Below, piece after piece: positions 37,402 through 46,366 of a stretch of 64,000 bases of DNA (within the stretch, counting starts at the first letter, position 1; each line of letters starts with the position of its first letter). Below the pieces are notes generated by a model. It was not told the DNA's origin, did not search any database, and was given only the letters and a program-made list of their open reading frames with translations. Position numbers and translations under genes: made by a program. This DNA is from Nitratireductor pacificus pht-3B (GTDB taxonomy: Bacteria; Pseudomonadota; Alphaproteobacteria; Rhizobiales; Rhizobiaceae): positions 1 through 64,000 of the forward strand of contig NZ_AMRM01000022.1 of assembly GCF_000300335.1 (NCBI RefSeq), in the 5' to 3' direction.

Positions 37402-38663
37402 GGTTGCATGACTCCGGATTTCTCATGATCTGTTGGTTCGCCGGTCCGGGAATGCACCCGCCAGGCGAAGGCACCGCTTGCGGCACAGAGGACGGCGGTG
37501 ATCGCAAGCACGAGGCTTGCCCCGCCGGCGGAAAGCAGCCCGCCGGCGCCGATGGCGAAGAATGTCGCGATCAGGGCATCGATGCTGGCGAAGGCCGAAG
37601 CCTGGACCGTGCTTCCCCGCCCCGAGCAGATGGGCAGGACGAGCGCGCGAAAGATGACGAAGAACATGTAGCTGAGGCCCATGGTAACGAGCGAGATCAG
37701 CACGATCCCGCCCGCCGAGCCGGCAATGTCCGAGAAGGCGAAAGCGCCCATCGCAACGGCCGCGAGCACCGCAGAGGCGCTCGCCACCTGCCAGGCGCCG
37801 AGCCGGGCCAGCGCCAGGCCGACGAACACCGAGGCAGCGATTCCGGTACCGTTCGAACCGATCGCGGCGAGCATGCCGATCTGGCCGAGGCTGAGACCCG
37901 CATCCACTTGGAGGACGGGAAGCATCCCGCCTGCCAGTCCCAGTCCCGCCCGCACGAGGAGCGAAAGGAGGAGGATCCGTCTTGCCGGCGCGCTCGTAAG
38001 AAAGCTCCACAGGCCGGAAAGCCTCGTTTCGGCCCGCTCGAACCGTCCGTGCTCCGTGCCGCCGGAGGGCAGCAACAGGGCCGGAAGGGTGAGCAGTGAT
38101 GTCATGGCGATCAGGAGCACCACGATGGCGCGCCAGCCGAGATCGCCTCCGATCATGACGGTAAGGCCAAGCACCAATCCGCCGAGGGCCAGCCCAACGC
38201 CCTGGAAGGGCGCGCTGCGCCGGCGTTCCTCCGGCGTGAAACCGCTCAGCAGATAGCCGTCCAGCGCCACCGCCGCCGTCGAGACGCAGCCGATGACGAG
38301 TGTCGCAAGCGCGGTTATCACGAGTGGCGCGCTGGCCGGGTCGAATGCGTTCAGGGCGGCGGTCAGGAGGATCGCTCCGACGAGGCTGCAGAGCGCCACC
38401 CTGCGGAAGACGCGCATGTCGCCGCGCCCCAAACGCGCAACCGCGGGCGCCCATGCGACCCGGAGCGCGAAAGGTAGATAGGCGAGAAAAACGAGGTTGG
38501 CGATTTCGGGAGGATGCCCGGCCTGGCGCAAAGCGGCGGGCAGAATGTTGTAGATAAAGAACAGAGGCACGGCCGCCGCCGCGTAGACCGCGCCGACGCC
38601 AATGCAGAACGTCAGAGGCAGTGAACCGTGCTCACGGCGAGCTGCACTTGATCCGGAGATCAT
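37398..38663 (-). CDS. MFS transporter, AmpG/RhtX/YbtX-like, locus A
   Basis: The 421-residue protein has 12 predicted transmembrane helices. Its first loop region PLFFIYNILPAALRQAGHP and FLAYLPFALRVAWAPAVARL follow the pattern of the RhtX/FptX/AmpG group, in which a short helix 1, LPxxLRxxG and WAP motifs are shared. YbtX in the yersiniabactin cluster is of this kind. The ATG at 38663 is chosen; the open frame upstream is not conserved in look. The stop is coupled to the receptor start (ATGA). It probably moves a siderophore, or assists uptake, across the inner membrane. Confidence 0.82.
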   Translation of the reverse strand: MISGSSAARREHGSLPLTFCIGVGAVYAAAAVPLFFIYNILPAALRQAGHPPEIANLVFLAYLPFALRVAWAPAVARLGRGDMRVFRRVALCSLVGAILLTAALNAFDPASAPLVITALATLVIGCVSTAAVALDGYLLSGFTPEERRRSAPFQGVGLALGGLVLGLTVMIGGDLGWRAIVVLLIAMTSLLTLPALLLPSGGTEHGRFERAETRLSGLWSFLTSAPARRILLLSLLVRAGLGLAGGMLPVLQVDAGLSLGQIGMLAAIGSNGTGIAASVFVGLALARLGAWQVASASAVLAAVAMGAFAFSDIAGSAGGIVLISLVTMGLSYMFFVIFRALVLPICSGRGSTVQASAFASIDALIATFFAIGAGGLLSAGGASLVLAITAVLCAASGAFAWRVHSRTGEPTDHEKSGVMQP

Positions 38664-38805
38664 CGGCACCGGCCATAGGCGGTCGTGAGAAGGCCGCTTC
38701 TCAGTTGCTTTGCCAGCCGTGCTCGACGACGACAGGCCGTTCTTCGCCCGTCGCCTCGGACATGCTCTGCCCCGAACATTTTGGAATGGAACACCGTGAA
38801 CCTTC

Positions 38806-38824
38806 AATCTTCAAACTGAAGATT
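38806..38824. promoter_or_regulatory. Perfect inverted repeat upstream of locus A
   Basis: AATCTTCA and TGAAGATT form 8-bp arms around a 3-base centre, about 145 bases upstream of the MFS start and 75 bases after the AraC stop. It lies in the only non-coding stretch before the locus A operon (38664-38898), so it may be a regulator site. AraC proteins usually bind direct repeats, so another regulator is possible. Confidence 0.4.
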
Positions 38825-38898
38825 TCATAGCAACAGCGCCGAGTCCCTTCCACGAGCGCGACTTTTGCCGGTCGAACTATTTCCTTTGCGCGCCGAGC

Positions 38899-39891
38899 TT
38901 ACTTGGAATCGTTAAAATCCTGTGAGGGAGAGCAGCCAAATCGCCGACGATATGCAGTTGCGAAATTGGCGGGGTTGTTGAAACCGATCCTGTAGGCGAT
39001 TTCCGAAACGCTCATGTTTCGTTCCCGCAGGAGCGCCCGCGCGACTTCCAGCCGGCGTTCACGCAGATACTCCATGATCGTCATGCCATAAAGCGCCTTG
39101 AAACTACGCCTCAGACCCGTCTCGTTCATCCCCACTATTCTGGCTATTTCCGGGACGGAAGGCGGATTCGCCAACCCCTCGTTCAACAGGGCGGTCGCAT
39201 GTTCGACGCGCTCTCTATGAGTGCGGGTAAGACTGGGAAATGGGCTGCGTTCCTGACGGGATATGGATGCAATTTCCACGAGCGCCGCAAGAGCATGACT
39301 TTCTGCGTAAAGGCGACCGAGAATCCCGTTATAGGGGTTATCCGCCATTTGCATGAGATGCGCTCTCAACATCGGTCGATCGTCAAGCTCCTGCCAGATG
39401 AAACCGGTTCGAAACGCCTCGACGATCCTGTCGTAGCCTGGCAGTTTCGCTTCCTCGGCGAGTTGCGCAATGAGGTCTGCGCCCACGTGAAATCCCGTCA
39501 TTTTGCAAACCTGACCCGCGCTCTGGATGGAGCTGGCTTCGATCTGATCGCCGGCAGCAAAGAACGTCGGCACGCCGATACGGTTTGCCACAACCCGCTT
39601 TCCATCGACGAACCCCGTGTGCTCGCCCTCCAGAAGGAGCCCGACGAAGAGATTTGGACTGTGGGACGAGATGACCTTCTCACTGTCAAGATACTCAAGA
39701 GCGCATCCTGTGAGGTCCAGTGATGGTCGCAGCGGCTCAATCCAGTAGCTGCCACGCGCATAAAGTGACGCACTCGCTGTCACACGCGTCGAGACTGGTT
39801 CGACTACCCTGGAGGTTTCGAAATGATGTGCGAGATCGTCATAGGAGATGCTTCCTGCAACGCGACGCTCAGAATGAATATTCTTGTACAC
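38899..39891 (-). CDS. AraC family regulator (PchR/YbtA-like), locus A
   Basis: The 330-residue regulator has a C-terminal double helix-turn-helix of AraC type (about residues 230-325). Its first HTH is PSVPEIARIVGMNETGLRRS, its second MSVSEIAYRIGFNNPANFAT, followed by YRRRFGCSPS. The N-terminal domain is not the sugar-binding cupin but resembles PchR-type sensors, which bind ferric siderophore and activate receptor and uptake genes. It lies directly upstream of the MFS-receptor-ABC genes on the same strand, the expected place for their activator. Confidence 0.85.
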   Translation of the reverse strand: MYKNIHSERRVAGSISYDDLAHHFETSRVVEPVSTRVTASASLYARGSYWIEPLRPSLDLTGCALEYLDSEKVISSHSPNLFVGLLLEGEHTGFVDGKRVVANRIGVPTFFAAGDQIEASSIQSAGQVCKMTGFHVGADLIAQLAEEAKLPGYDRIVEAFRTGFIWQELDDRPMLRAHLMQMADNPYNGILGRLYAESHALAALVEIASISRQERSPFPSLTRTHRERVEHATALLNEGLANPPSVPEIARIVGMNETGLRRSFKALYGMTIMEYLRERRLEVARALLRERNMSVSEIAYRIGFNNPANFATAYRRRFGCSPSQDFNDSK

Positions 39892-40441
39892 TTGGTGATG
39901 CTCGCATCGGAAATTTCATCAAGAATGCTCTTCGAGCTATCTCAAGAGCCATACCGATCGCCTTTCACGATCAAGAGATGTTTTTGGCTTGCGCATGGCC
40001 GCGCCGATCGTAGGCGACAGCGGCTGGCTCAGTTAATTTTGACTTAAAATATCATGTTTTATCGCGGCTGAGAAGCTCGGCATGTGTCGAGCCACCGTCA
40101 ACGTCGATGAAAGTTGCTTGCCTCTGGAAATTCCAAGGGAGAGGCATGATTGCCCTGCCCAAAGACGTACCGACGGATGCTATTTGGCGTTCACCGGACT
40201 TTATACCCTCCACAATGCAGCCGTGCTTGCTTCTTCGCAAAGCTGCAACCCAATGGGAAAACCCGGCGCCCTGAAGCCCTTGGCGAAGAACAGCAGCTAA
40301 GGGGCCGTGCGCAGCACTTCCCGATACGCTCTATTGTCTGCTTGCGGGCGGCAGGTTATGGTTTTCGGCAATCCCACCATGTCCTTATCGAAGCGCATAC
40401 CCGTCGGCATTGCGTGAACGTGATCCGGGAAGTTTCGTTTC
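39892..40441. other. Divergent intergenic region between the two AraC genes
   Basis: These 550 bases separate the divergent regulators of loci A and B and must hold both promoters. The stretch 40031-40065 is AT-rich and contains TTGACT (40039-40044), a possible -35 box without a clear partner. A 42-codon frame starts at 40146 behind AAGGGAGAGG, but its product matches nothing I know and it is not called. I see no tRNA, riboswitch or transposase remnant. Confidence 0.4.
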
Positions 40442-41413
40442 GTGCCGGCAGAACCGCATCGATACTCCTTGAACGACCTTATGGGCAACGCCCTGCGTTT
40501 CTCGACGCGGCTCAAGGCGTGCGCCAACGAAACCGCGCGCCAAACGCCGGCGAGCGACGCGCTCTTCGAGGGCCGTTTGCTTGGCGCCGAGGTCAGTCCG
40601 GGTCTCTATGCCACCGGCTACGACCTCACCTATCTGCAGGACCGGGCGGTCGAGTTCGAGGTGGGCGTCTCCCTGACCTGCGGCCTGCTGCTCGAGGGGG
40701 CCGCCAACCCCATGCGGGTCCCGGGGCACGACCCGGTCACACAGATACAGCATCAGCCGGTTTTGTTCGGCTTCGGCACGACGGGGGAATGCTCCGTGAA
40801 ATGGCGTTGCGGCCAGCGCTGCGCCATGGGTGGATTTTCGCTGCGGCCGACCTTCTTCGAGCGTTTCGGCGAGACCGTCGCCGAGGACGGGCTCGCCGCA
40901 CTGCAGGGCTTTTTCCGCTCGGACTTTCGCACGGACCGGCTGCGACCCTCACCGCAATTGAGCCGGATGGCCGCCGCCAGCATCAACAACGCCTTCGTGA
41001 ACGAGATGGAAGCGCTTTTTCTCGAAAGCAGCACGCTGGCGATGGTGGTGGAAGTGGGGGCACTCATCGACGGCCGGCAGCGCGCGCAGACCATACCGGC
41101 ACGCCACCGCCGCATTCTGATGCTGGCGTGCGAGAAACTCGACGCGGATCTCGTTTGCCTGCCGACGACGGTGGAACTGGCGCGTGAGGTGGGCACGAAC
41201 GTCACCACGCTCCAGCGCCTGTTCAGACAGTCCCTCGGAACGACCATTCTGGGCTATGTGCAGCGTCGGCGGCTCGAGGTTGCCCGCATGATGCTCCAGG
41301 AGCGGACAGGCTCCGTCGGCGAGATCGGGCATTCCGTCGGCTATGCCAGCGCCTCCGCCTTCTCGGCCGCATACAGAAGGCATTTCGGCCATTCCCCCAC
41401 TTCAGAGGGGTAG
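40442..41413 (+). CDS. AraC family regulator, locus B
   Basis: The 323-residue regulator has a C-terminal AraC HTH pair (about residues 235-318): TTVELAREVGTNVTTLQRLF and GSVGEIGHSVGYASASAFSA, then YRRHFGHSP. The N-terminal domain is PchR-like. The GTG at 40442 with GGGAAG upstream is taken as start; an ATG at 40481 would shorten it by 13 residues. It reads toward the receptor gene that begins about 140 bases on. Sensing of the cognate ferric siderophore and activation of locus B is the likely role. Confidence 0.82.
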   Translation: MPAEPHRYSLNDLMGNALRFSTRLKACANETARQTPASDALFEGRLLGAEVSPGLYATGYDLTYLQDRAVEFEVGVSLTCGLLLEGAANPMRVPGHDPVTQIQHQPVLFGFGTTGECSVKWRCGQRCAMGGFSLRPTFFERFGETVAEDGLAALQGFFRSDFRTDRLRPSPQLSRMAAASINNAFVNEMEALFLESSTLAMVVEVGALIDGRQRAQTIPARHRRILMLACEKLDADLVCLPTTVELAREVGTNVTTLQRLFRQSLGTTILGYVQRRRLEVARMMLQERTGSVGEIGHSVGYASASAFSAAYRRHFGHSPTSEG

Positions 41414-41554
41414 GGATCGGATGCAGGCACCGCCAATCGTTGCGTTTCGCGACAATCGGATTTCGTCTGGCGACAGTTGCCCGCGAGACACCTGGCGACA
41501 CGCGCTGTAAAAGCTGATGCACTCACTCATGTTAGGCGTTGGCGGGGCAGTTCC

Positions 41555-43747
41555 TTGACTTCCATTTCCTCTTCCATCCTGAAGCGCGGCGTGTCGTTCC
41601 TGGCGCTGCTCCTTTCGGTCTCCACCGGACCGGCTCTTGCCCAGGAAACACGAACCGACGAACGGGAACAACCCGTGGTGGGCGAGGCCGGAAGCACATT
41701 GCTCGACGCGATCACCATCACCGCGCGCAAGCGCCTCGAGCTCGACCTCGACGTTCCCGTAAGCACCAGCGTGCTTCCAGGCGAGAACCTGCCGGCGACC
41801 ACGCTCGATCCGGGTGGCGACATTTCCCGCCAGTCGCCGAACCTCAATTATGCAGACTTCGCCCGGCCCAGCGACCGCTACGGAACGCTGCGCGGCGTCG
41901 GCCCGCTCGGATCGCCGCTCAACTCTCTCGACAGCACGGTCGGCTTCGCCATCGACGGCGTGCCGACCAGCGCCTTCGGCTATGGCCAGCCGCTGTTCGA
42001 CATCGATCGCGTCGAGGTGCTGCGCGGACCGCAGGGAACCCTGTTCGGCCGCAACGCGCTCGGCGGTCTCATCAATGTCGTGCCGCGCGAAGCCGACGGG
42101 GAGCGCGAGTTCCGCATCGACACGCAGATCGGCTCCGACGGTTTCGGCCAGGCCGAGGCCGTCGCGGGGGGCTGGCTCATTCCGGACTCCGTCGCCGGGC
42201 GCGGCGCGCTCTTCTATCAGACCTTCGCTGGCGATGTGCCCAACGGCATCATCGGCGGCGAGGAAGGCGGCGTCGATCTCAAGGCTGGGCGCGGCTCGCT
42301 GCGCTTCACGCCGGATGCCACCCTGACGATCGACGTGACGGGAAGCTATTCCAGCGACGACCGCAACAAGGTGATCTGGCTCCTGAAGGAGCATCCCGAC
42401 TTTCCGGTCAGCGGCAGCGACGTAAGACCGGTCAACGACCGCGACATCGCCCAGGGCACGGTGAAGGTGACGAAGGATTTCGATACGCTGTCGCTGACAT
42501 CCGTCACCTCCTATCAGGACATCCGCATCCGCTCCTCCGACGAGTTCACGGACAGCTACATCTTCGGCCGGCTGCTGGGCGTCGATCCGGGCTTCTTCAT
42601 CGACCCGAACGACGATGTCGGGTCGGTCAGGGAACGGGAGAAGATCTTCAGCCAGGAGTTCAGGCTGAATTCGGCGGAAGGCAGCGACTGGGACTGGGTT
42701 GCGGGCGTCAGCTATCTCAGGTCCGATTTCAACACCTACCGCGTGATGAACAGCAGCATGTGGCCGACCAGCAACGGCACCACCGACAACGACGTGAACA
42801 GCCAGACCTTCGCCGTCTTCGGCGATGTGACCGTGCCGCTCGGAAACCGTTTCGAGATCTCGGGCGGGCTGCGCCTCGCCCATGACAGGCAGGACTTCAC
42901 CGGACGTTTCGTCTCGAATGGAACACCGGGCATCGAGCCCTCCTTCCATCAGGAAAACAGCTTCTCGGACACCTATCTCACCGGCCGCGCCGCGCTGTCC
43001 TATGCGTGGACGGACGGCATCAAGTCCTATGTCTCGGTCGCGCGGGGATATTCTTCCGGCGGCTTCGAGCGCACGGCGCAGAACTCCGCCTACGGCACGC
43101 CGGCGGAACCGTTCCGTCCTGCCACGGGCTGGACATACGAGATCGGGACGAAGGCGCAGCTGACCGACGCGATCAGCCTCAGCGGCGCCGTGTTCTACAA
43201 CGATGTGACGGACGGACAGCTCACCGGTTTCGATAACGCGACCGCGCAGGTCTTCTTCGCCAACCAGGACTACCGGAGCTACGGGTTCGAACTGCAGGCA
43301 AGTGCCGAGCTCGGCCATGGTTTCGAGCTCAGCGCGGGCGTGGGCTACACGAGAAGCCGTCTCGAAGGCCAGCCGACGCCCAATCTGCCGATTCCCGTCG
43401 AAGGCAACCAGGTGCCGCATGCTCCGCAATGGACCGCCAATCTCGGGCTAGGCTATCGCAAGGCGGGCGAGGACATCGGCCTGAGCGGCGATTTCTATGC
43501 CAACGCCAGCTATCAGTATGTCGGCGAGCGGTATCCGGACGTCCAGAACTCCCTGCGGATGGACGCCTATCACATCGTCAACGCGAAGATCGGCTGGGAG
43601 AACGACCGGGTGAGCGTCAACGCCTTCGTCAACAACCTCCTCGATGAACGGCCCGTCTACTACGCGACCGCATACTCGCCGGACGTGACGGCGGTCATCG
43701 CGGGGCGCGGACGGGTGTTCGGCGTCGGCGCCAGCCTGAAATGGTGA
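41555..43747 (+). CDS. TonB-dependent ferric-siderophore receptor, locus B
   Basis: This outer-membrane receptor of about 730 residues has a signal peptide ending GPALAQE, TonB-box region LLDAITITARKR and plug motifs TLRGVGPL, FAIDGVP and DRVEVLRGPQGTLFGRN. A full barrel follows, closing with VFGVGASLKW (terminal Trp). The start is uncertain: no ATG fits the signal peptide, and a TTG at 41555 just before the Thr-Ser-rich leader is chosen, with an upstream TTG at 41477 possible. It resembles the locus A receptor in plug layout but not closely in the barrel. Its stop overlaps the MFS start by 7 bases. Confidence 0.87.
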   Translation: MTSISSSILKRGVSFLALLLSVSTGPALAQETRTDEREQPVVGEAGSTLLDAITITARKRLELDLDVPVSTSVLPGENLPATTLDPGGDISRQSPNLNYADFARPSDRYGTLRGVGPLGSPLNSLDSTVGFAIDGVPTSAFGYGQPLFDIDRVEVLRGPQGTLFGRNALGGLINVVPREADGEREFRIDTQIGSDGFGQAEAVAGGWLIPDSVAGRGALFYQTFAGDVPNGIIGGEEGGVDLKAGRGSLRFTPDATLTIDVTGSYSSDDRNKVIWLLKEHPDFPVSGSDVRPVNDRDIAQGTVKVTKDFDTLSLTSVTSYQDIRIRSSDEFTDSYIFGRLLGVDPGFFIDPNDDVGSVREREKIFSQEFRLNSAEGSDWDWVAGVSYLRSDFNTYRVMNSSMWPTSNGTTDNDVNSQTFAVFGDVTVPLGNRFEISGGLRLAHDRQDFTGRFVSNGTPGIEPSFHQENSFSDTYLTGRAALSYAWTDGIKSYVSVARGYSSGGFERTAQNSAYGTPAEPFRPATGWTYEIGTKAQLTDAISLSGAVFYNDVTDGQLTGFDNATAQVFFANQDYRSYGFELQASAELGHGFELSAGVGYTRSRLEGQPTPNLPIPVEGNQVPHAPQWTANLGLGYRKAGEDIGLSGDFYANASYQYVGERYPDVQNSLRMDAYHIVNAKIGWENDRVSVNAFVNNLLDERPVYYATAYSPDVTAVIAGRGRVFGVGASLKW

Positions 43748-44958
43748 CGGGCGCCCGCCTCGTTTCCGTCTTCTGCATCAACATGGTGCAGGGGCTGCCG
43801 GCCAGCTTCTTCGCCATCGGATTGCCCGCCCTGCTTCGCGAGGCGGGTGCCGGCCTGGACATGGTGGCGCTTGCCTATCTGGTGTGGGCGCCATGGGCGC
43901 TGAAATGGTTGTGGGGTCCGTATCTGGATGGCGGCCCCTCCTTCTTCAACGCCGTGTTCGGCCGCATCGCCCATCTGCCCTTCATCATGGCCGGCGTCTT
44001 CGCGCTGCTTGCCCTCTTCCCGCCATCGGCCTCCGTCGGGCCCGTTCTCGCCATCGGCGTCGTCTGCTCCTTCGTGGGGGCGACGCTCCAGATGGTGCTC
44101 GCGCGATGGATCATGGCGGTGGAGGCGGACGACCGGCGGCGCGCGCGGCTCAATGCGGCGCAGGTCGGGGGCATGATTACGGGAGCCATGACCGGCGGGA
44201 CGCTGATCGTGGCGCTTTCCGACCTCCTGTCTTGGACCGTGGCCATAGCGGCGATCGTCGCCCTGATCGCTGCCGCGAGCCTGCCGTTCCTGCTGACCCA
44301 GCGGGAGGCGGCATCGCCTCGCATTCCGCTCGAAGGGGAAGAACGGCGAAGCGCTGCCGGAATCGCCGGGGCGCTCAGGCAGTTCTTCACCCGCCCTGGC
44401 GTCGGCCTGCTGGCGGGCCTGATGCTGATGTCGGACGTGGCGACGGGCGTCGACGTGCTGCTTGCAGCGCACCTTGTCGACAATGGCTACAGCGCCGCCC
44501 GAGCGACATTTCTGCTCAACACGCTCGCGCTGGCAATCACCGTGGCCGCAACCTTTGTCACCGCTCGCTATCTGGAACGATTTCCGGTTCATCGGGTGCT
44601 CTGCGCTCTGCTTTTCATGAAGGCGTCAATTTTCCTGCTGTTTGGAAGTGGCTTGGTTTCCAGCGCTTACGCGTCTGCGGCCCTTGCGATTGCGGCCGTC
44701 GTCCTGGCCTCGGTCATCGCCATTGCCTATTGGCAAATCTACATGCGCTTTGCGGCACCGGAGCAGGCCGCTTCCGATATCGGCATCATGACGTCGTTGC
44801 GCACACTGTTCCTCATGGCCGGCGGCATCGGTGCGGGGCAGGTAGCCGGCACGATCGGTTATGACGGCATTTTCTGGTTGGCGGCCATCATGGCTTTCGC
44901 CGCTTCGCTGTTGGCGATCATCCAGGCGCGCCAAGCCCACGGGGCGGCTGCACCATGA
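43741..44958 (+). CDS. RhtX/FptX-like MFS siderophore permease, locus B
   Basis: The 405-residue permease has 12 transmembrane helices. INMVQGLPASFFAIGLPALL near the N-terminus and LVWAPWALKWLWGPYLD are the marks of the RhtX/FptX family, single-protein inner-membrane importers for rhizobactin 1021 and pyochelin. The ATG lies inside the last codons of the receptor gene (ATGGTGA overlap), and the stop overlaps the esterase start (ATGA). This gives locus B its own inner-membrane step without an ABC transporter. Confidence 0.88.
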   Translation: MVTGARLVSVFCINMVQGLPASFFAIGLPALLREAGAGLDMVALAYLVWAPWALKWLWGPYLDGGPSFFNAVFGRIAHLPFIMAGVFALLALFPPSASVGPVLAIGVVCSFVGATLQMVLARWIMAVEADDRRRARLNAAQVGGMITGAMTGGTLIVALSDLLSWTVAIAAIVALIAAASLPFLLTQREAASPRIPLEGEERRSAAGIAGALRQFFTRPGVGLLAGLMLMSDVATGVDVLLAAHLVDNGYSAARATFLLNTLALAITVAATFVTARYLERFPVHRVLCALLFMKASIFLLFGSGLVSSAYASAALAIAAVVLASVIAIAYWQIYMRFAAPEQAASDIGIMTSLRTLFLMAGGIGAGQVAGTIGYDGIFWLAAIMAFAASLLAIIQARQAHGAAAP

Positions 44959-45875
44959 TCACCAGAATGCTGAAGCTGACCGCTCAACAACACATGCAGT
45001 CATTCGGCCGATGGAGGGTTTCACGCCGCGCGGAAAATGCCCGCGAGCCCATGCTGCGCGACGTGAAGCGCGGATACGCCCTGCCGGAAACGCACGAGTT
45101 CACCACGACGGGACCGGGCGGCGACCACCGGATCTTCGTGGCGGTGCCGCCGGGAAATCCGCCGGTATCGGGCTATCCGGTGCTGTTCGTGACGGATGCC
45201 AATGCGGTGTTCGGAGTGGCGGTCGATGCGGCGCGTCTCCAGATGCCGTGGCCGGAGGTGAGCGCGGTTACCCCTTTCATGATCGTGGGCATCGGCTATC
45301 CCGGCCGTCTGCCCTTCGATCATCGCAGGCGCTCCTGGGATCTGGCGCCGCGCCTGCGCAATCCGAGCTGGCGTTCTCCGCTGGGTCTCCCCTGGCATCG
45401 TCCGGGCGGCGCTGACGCCTTCGTGGATTTCCTGACCGGTCCCCTCATCGAGGCGTTGGGAAAGCGCTATCCGGTGGACGGAACGGCGTGCGGCATCTGC
45501 GGTCTGTCGCTGGGCGGCACGTTCGCGCTTTACGCCTATGCCACGCGACCCGACATGTTCATATTCCACGCCGCCATCAGCCCGGCCCTTTGGTTCGACG
45601 ATGGCAGGGTTATCGACGAACTGAAACGGCTGTCAGCGCAATCCCGGCCGAAAACGAGGGTTTTCATCGGTGTCGGCGGTGAGGAAATACCCGGAGAACC
45701 GGGTGTCTGCGAAATGATGTTGGACATGTCGCATGAGGCTGCACGCGAGATTGAGCGGATCGGCTCAAGAACGCTTCTCGTGGAGTATGATGGCGAGAAC
45801 CATCAGTCGACGATCATCGCCGCAATGCCGCGCGTCATGCGGGAAGCAGCAGCCGGATTGCGCTGCGTGGGATGA
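44955..45875 (+). CDS. Alpha/beta-hydrolase, siderophore esterase type, locus B
   Basis: The 306-residue hydrolase belongs to the esterase D-like group that contains IroE and BesA-type siderophore esterases. The nucleophile elbow is GLSLGGTFALYAYA (Gly-Leu-Ser-Leu-Gly-Gly, Ser nucleophile) and the catalytic His is in YDGENHQST. AISPALWFDDGRV is typical of the group. It has no signal peptide, so it acts in the cytoplasm. As the last coupled gene of receptor-permease-esterase it probably opens an ester-type siderophore after import to release iron. The exact substrate is unknown. Confidence 0.82.
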   Translation: MITRMLKLTAQQHMQSFGRWRVSRRAENAREPMLRDVKRGYALPETHEFTTTGPGGDHRIFVAVPPGNPPVSGYPVLFVTDANAVFGVAVDAARLQMPWPEVSAVTPFMIVGIGYPGRLPFDHRRRSWDLAPRLRNPSWRSPLGLPWHRPGGADAFVDFLTGPLIEALGKRYPVDGTACGICGLSLGGTFALYAYATRPDMFIFHAAISPALWFDDGRVIDELKRLSAQSRPKTRVFIGVGGEEIPGEPGVCEMMLDMSHEAAREIERIGSRTLLVEYDGENHQSTIIAAMPRVMREAAAGLRCVG

Positions 45876-46366
45876 AACAGCCACTGTGACCGCCGTCATG
45901 ATCGCCGTGTAAACCACGTGGGATGCCGCTCGGGCTATGGAACAGCGGCGCGCGCATGATGCCATCGTAATGAGCCCGGAACTCGCACCGCAATATGTCG
46001 TTCACAACCCCGGTAACTTGACAGTGGCTCCAAGTAAAAAAGCCATGCTGAGGAAGTCGAATGCCCAGCGCACCTGAAAACATGAGTTGTTCTCGCCGTG
46101 CATGCTTGACATGCACCATATTGCCGATGATGTTGACGACGAAATGGCTCCCGAAGGCTCATCGCCGATGGGATTAAAAGGGAACACGGTGCGGCCTAGC
46201 TGTATGGCGCCTATCCCGTGACTGCCCCCGCAAACTGTGAACGGCAAGCGGCCTGCATATGCCACTGGATCAACAGAATCCGGGAAGGCGCAGTACCGCG
46301 GCGAGCCGTGAGCAGGAGACCTGCCATTGTTTTCGAAACGCAACCCGGGCGGGGTGCCCCGGAAGG
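45876..46366. other. Right-border segment of the island, no assignable gene
   Basis: These 491 bases between the esterase and the tRNA-like repeat contain no convincing gene. A plus-strand frame at 45937-46077 (46 codons) and several open minus-strand frames exist, but none looks like a known family. The stretch may be debris of an excision or integration module. No integrase motif is seen. Confidence 0.4.

Noticed and set aside
40146-40274. 42-codon frame in the AraC-AraC intergenic region
   Set aside because: A ribosome-like site precedes it, but the product has no recognisable features and its length is within chance for this DNA.
45937-46077. 46-codon frame near the island's right border
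   Set aside because: There is no ribosome site and no family resemblance; it is noted only as part of the orphan segment.
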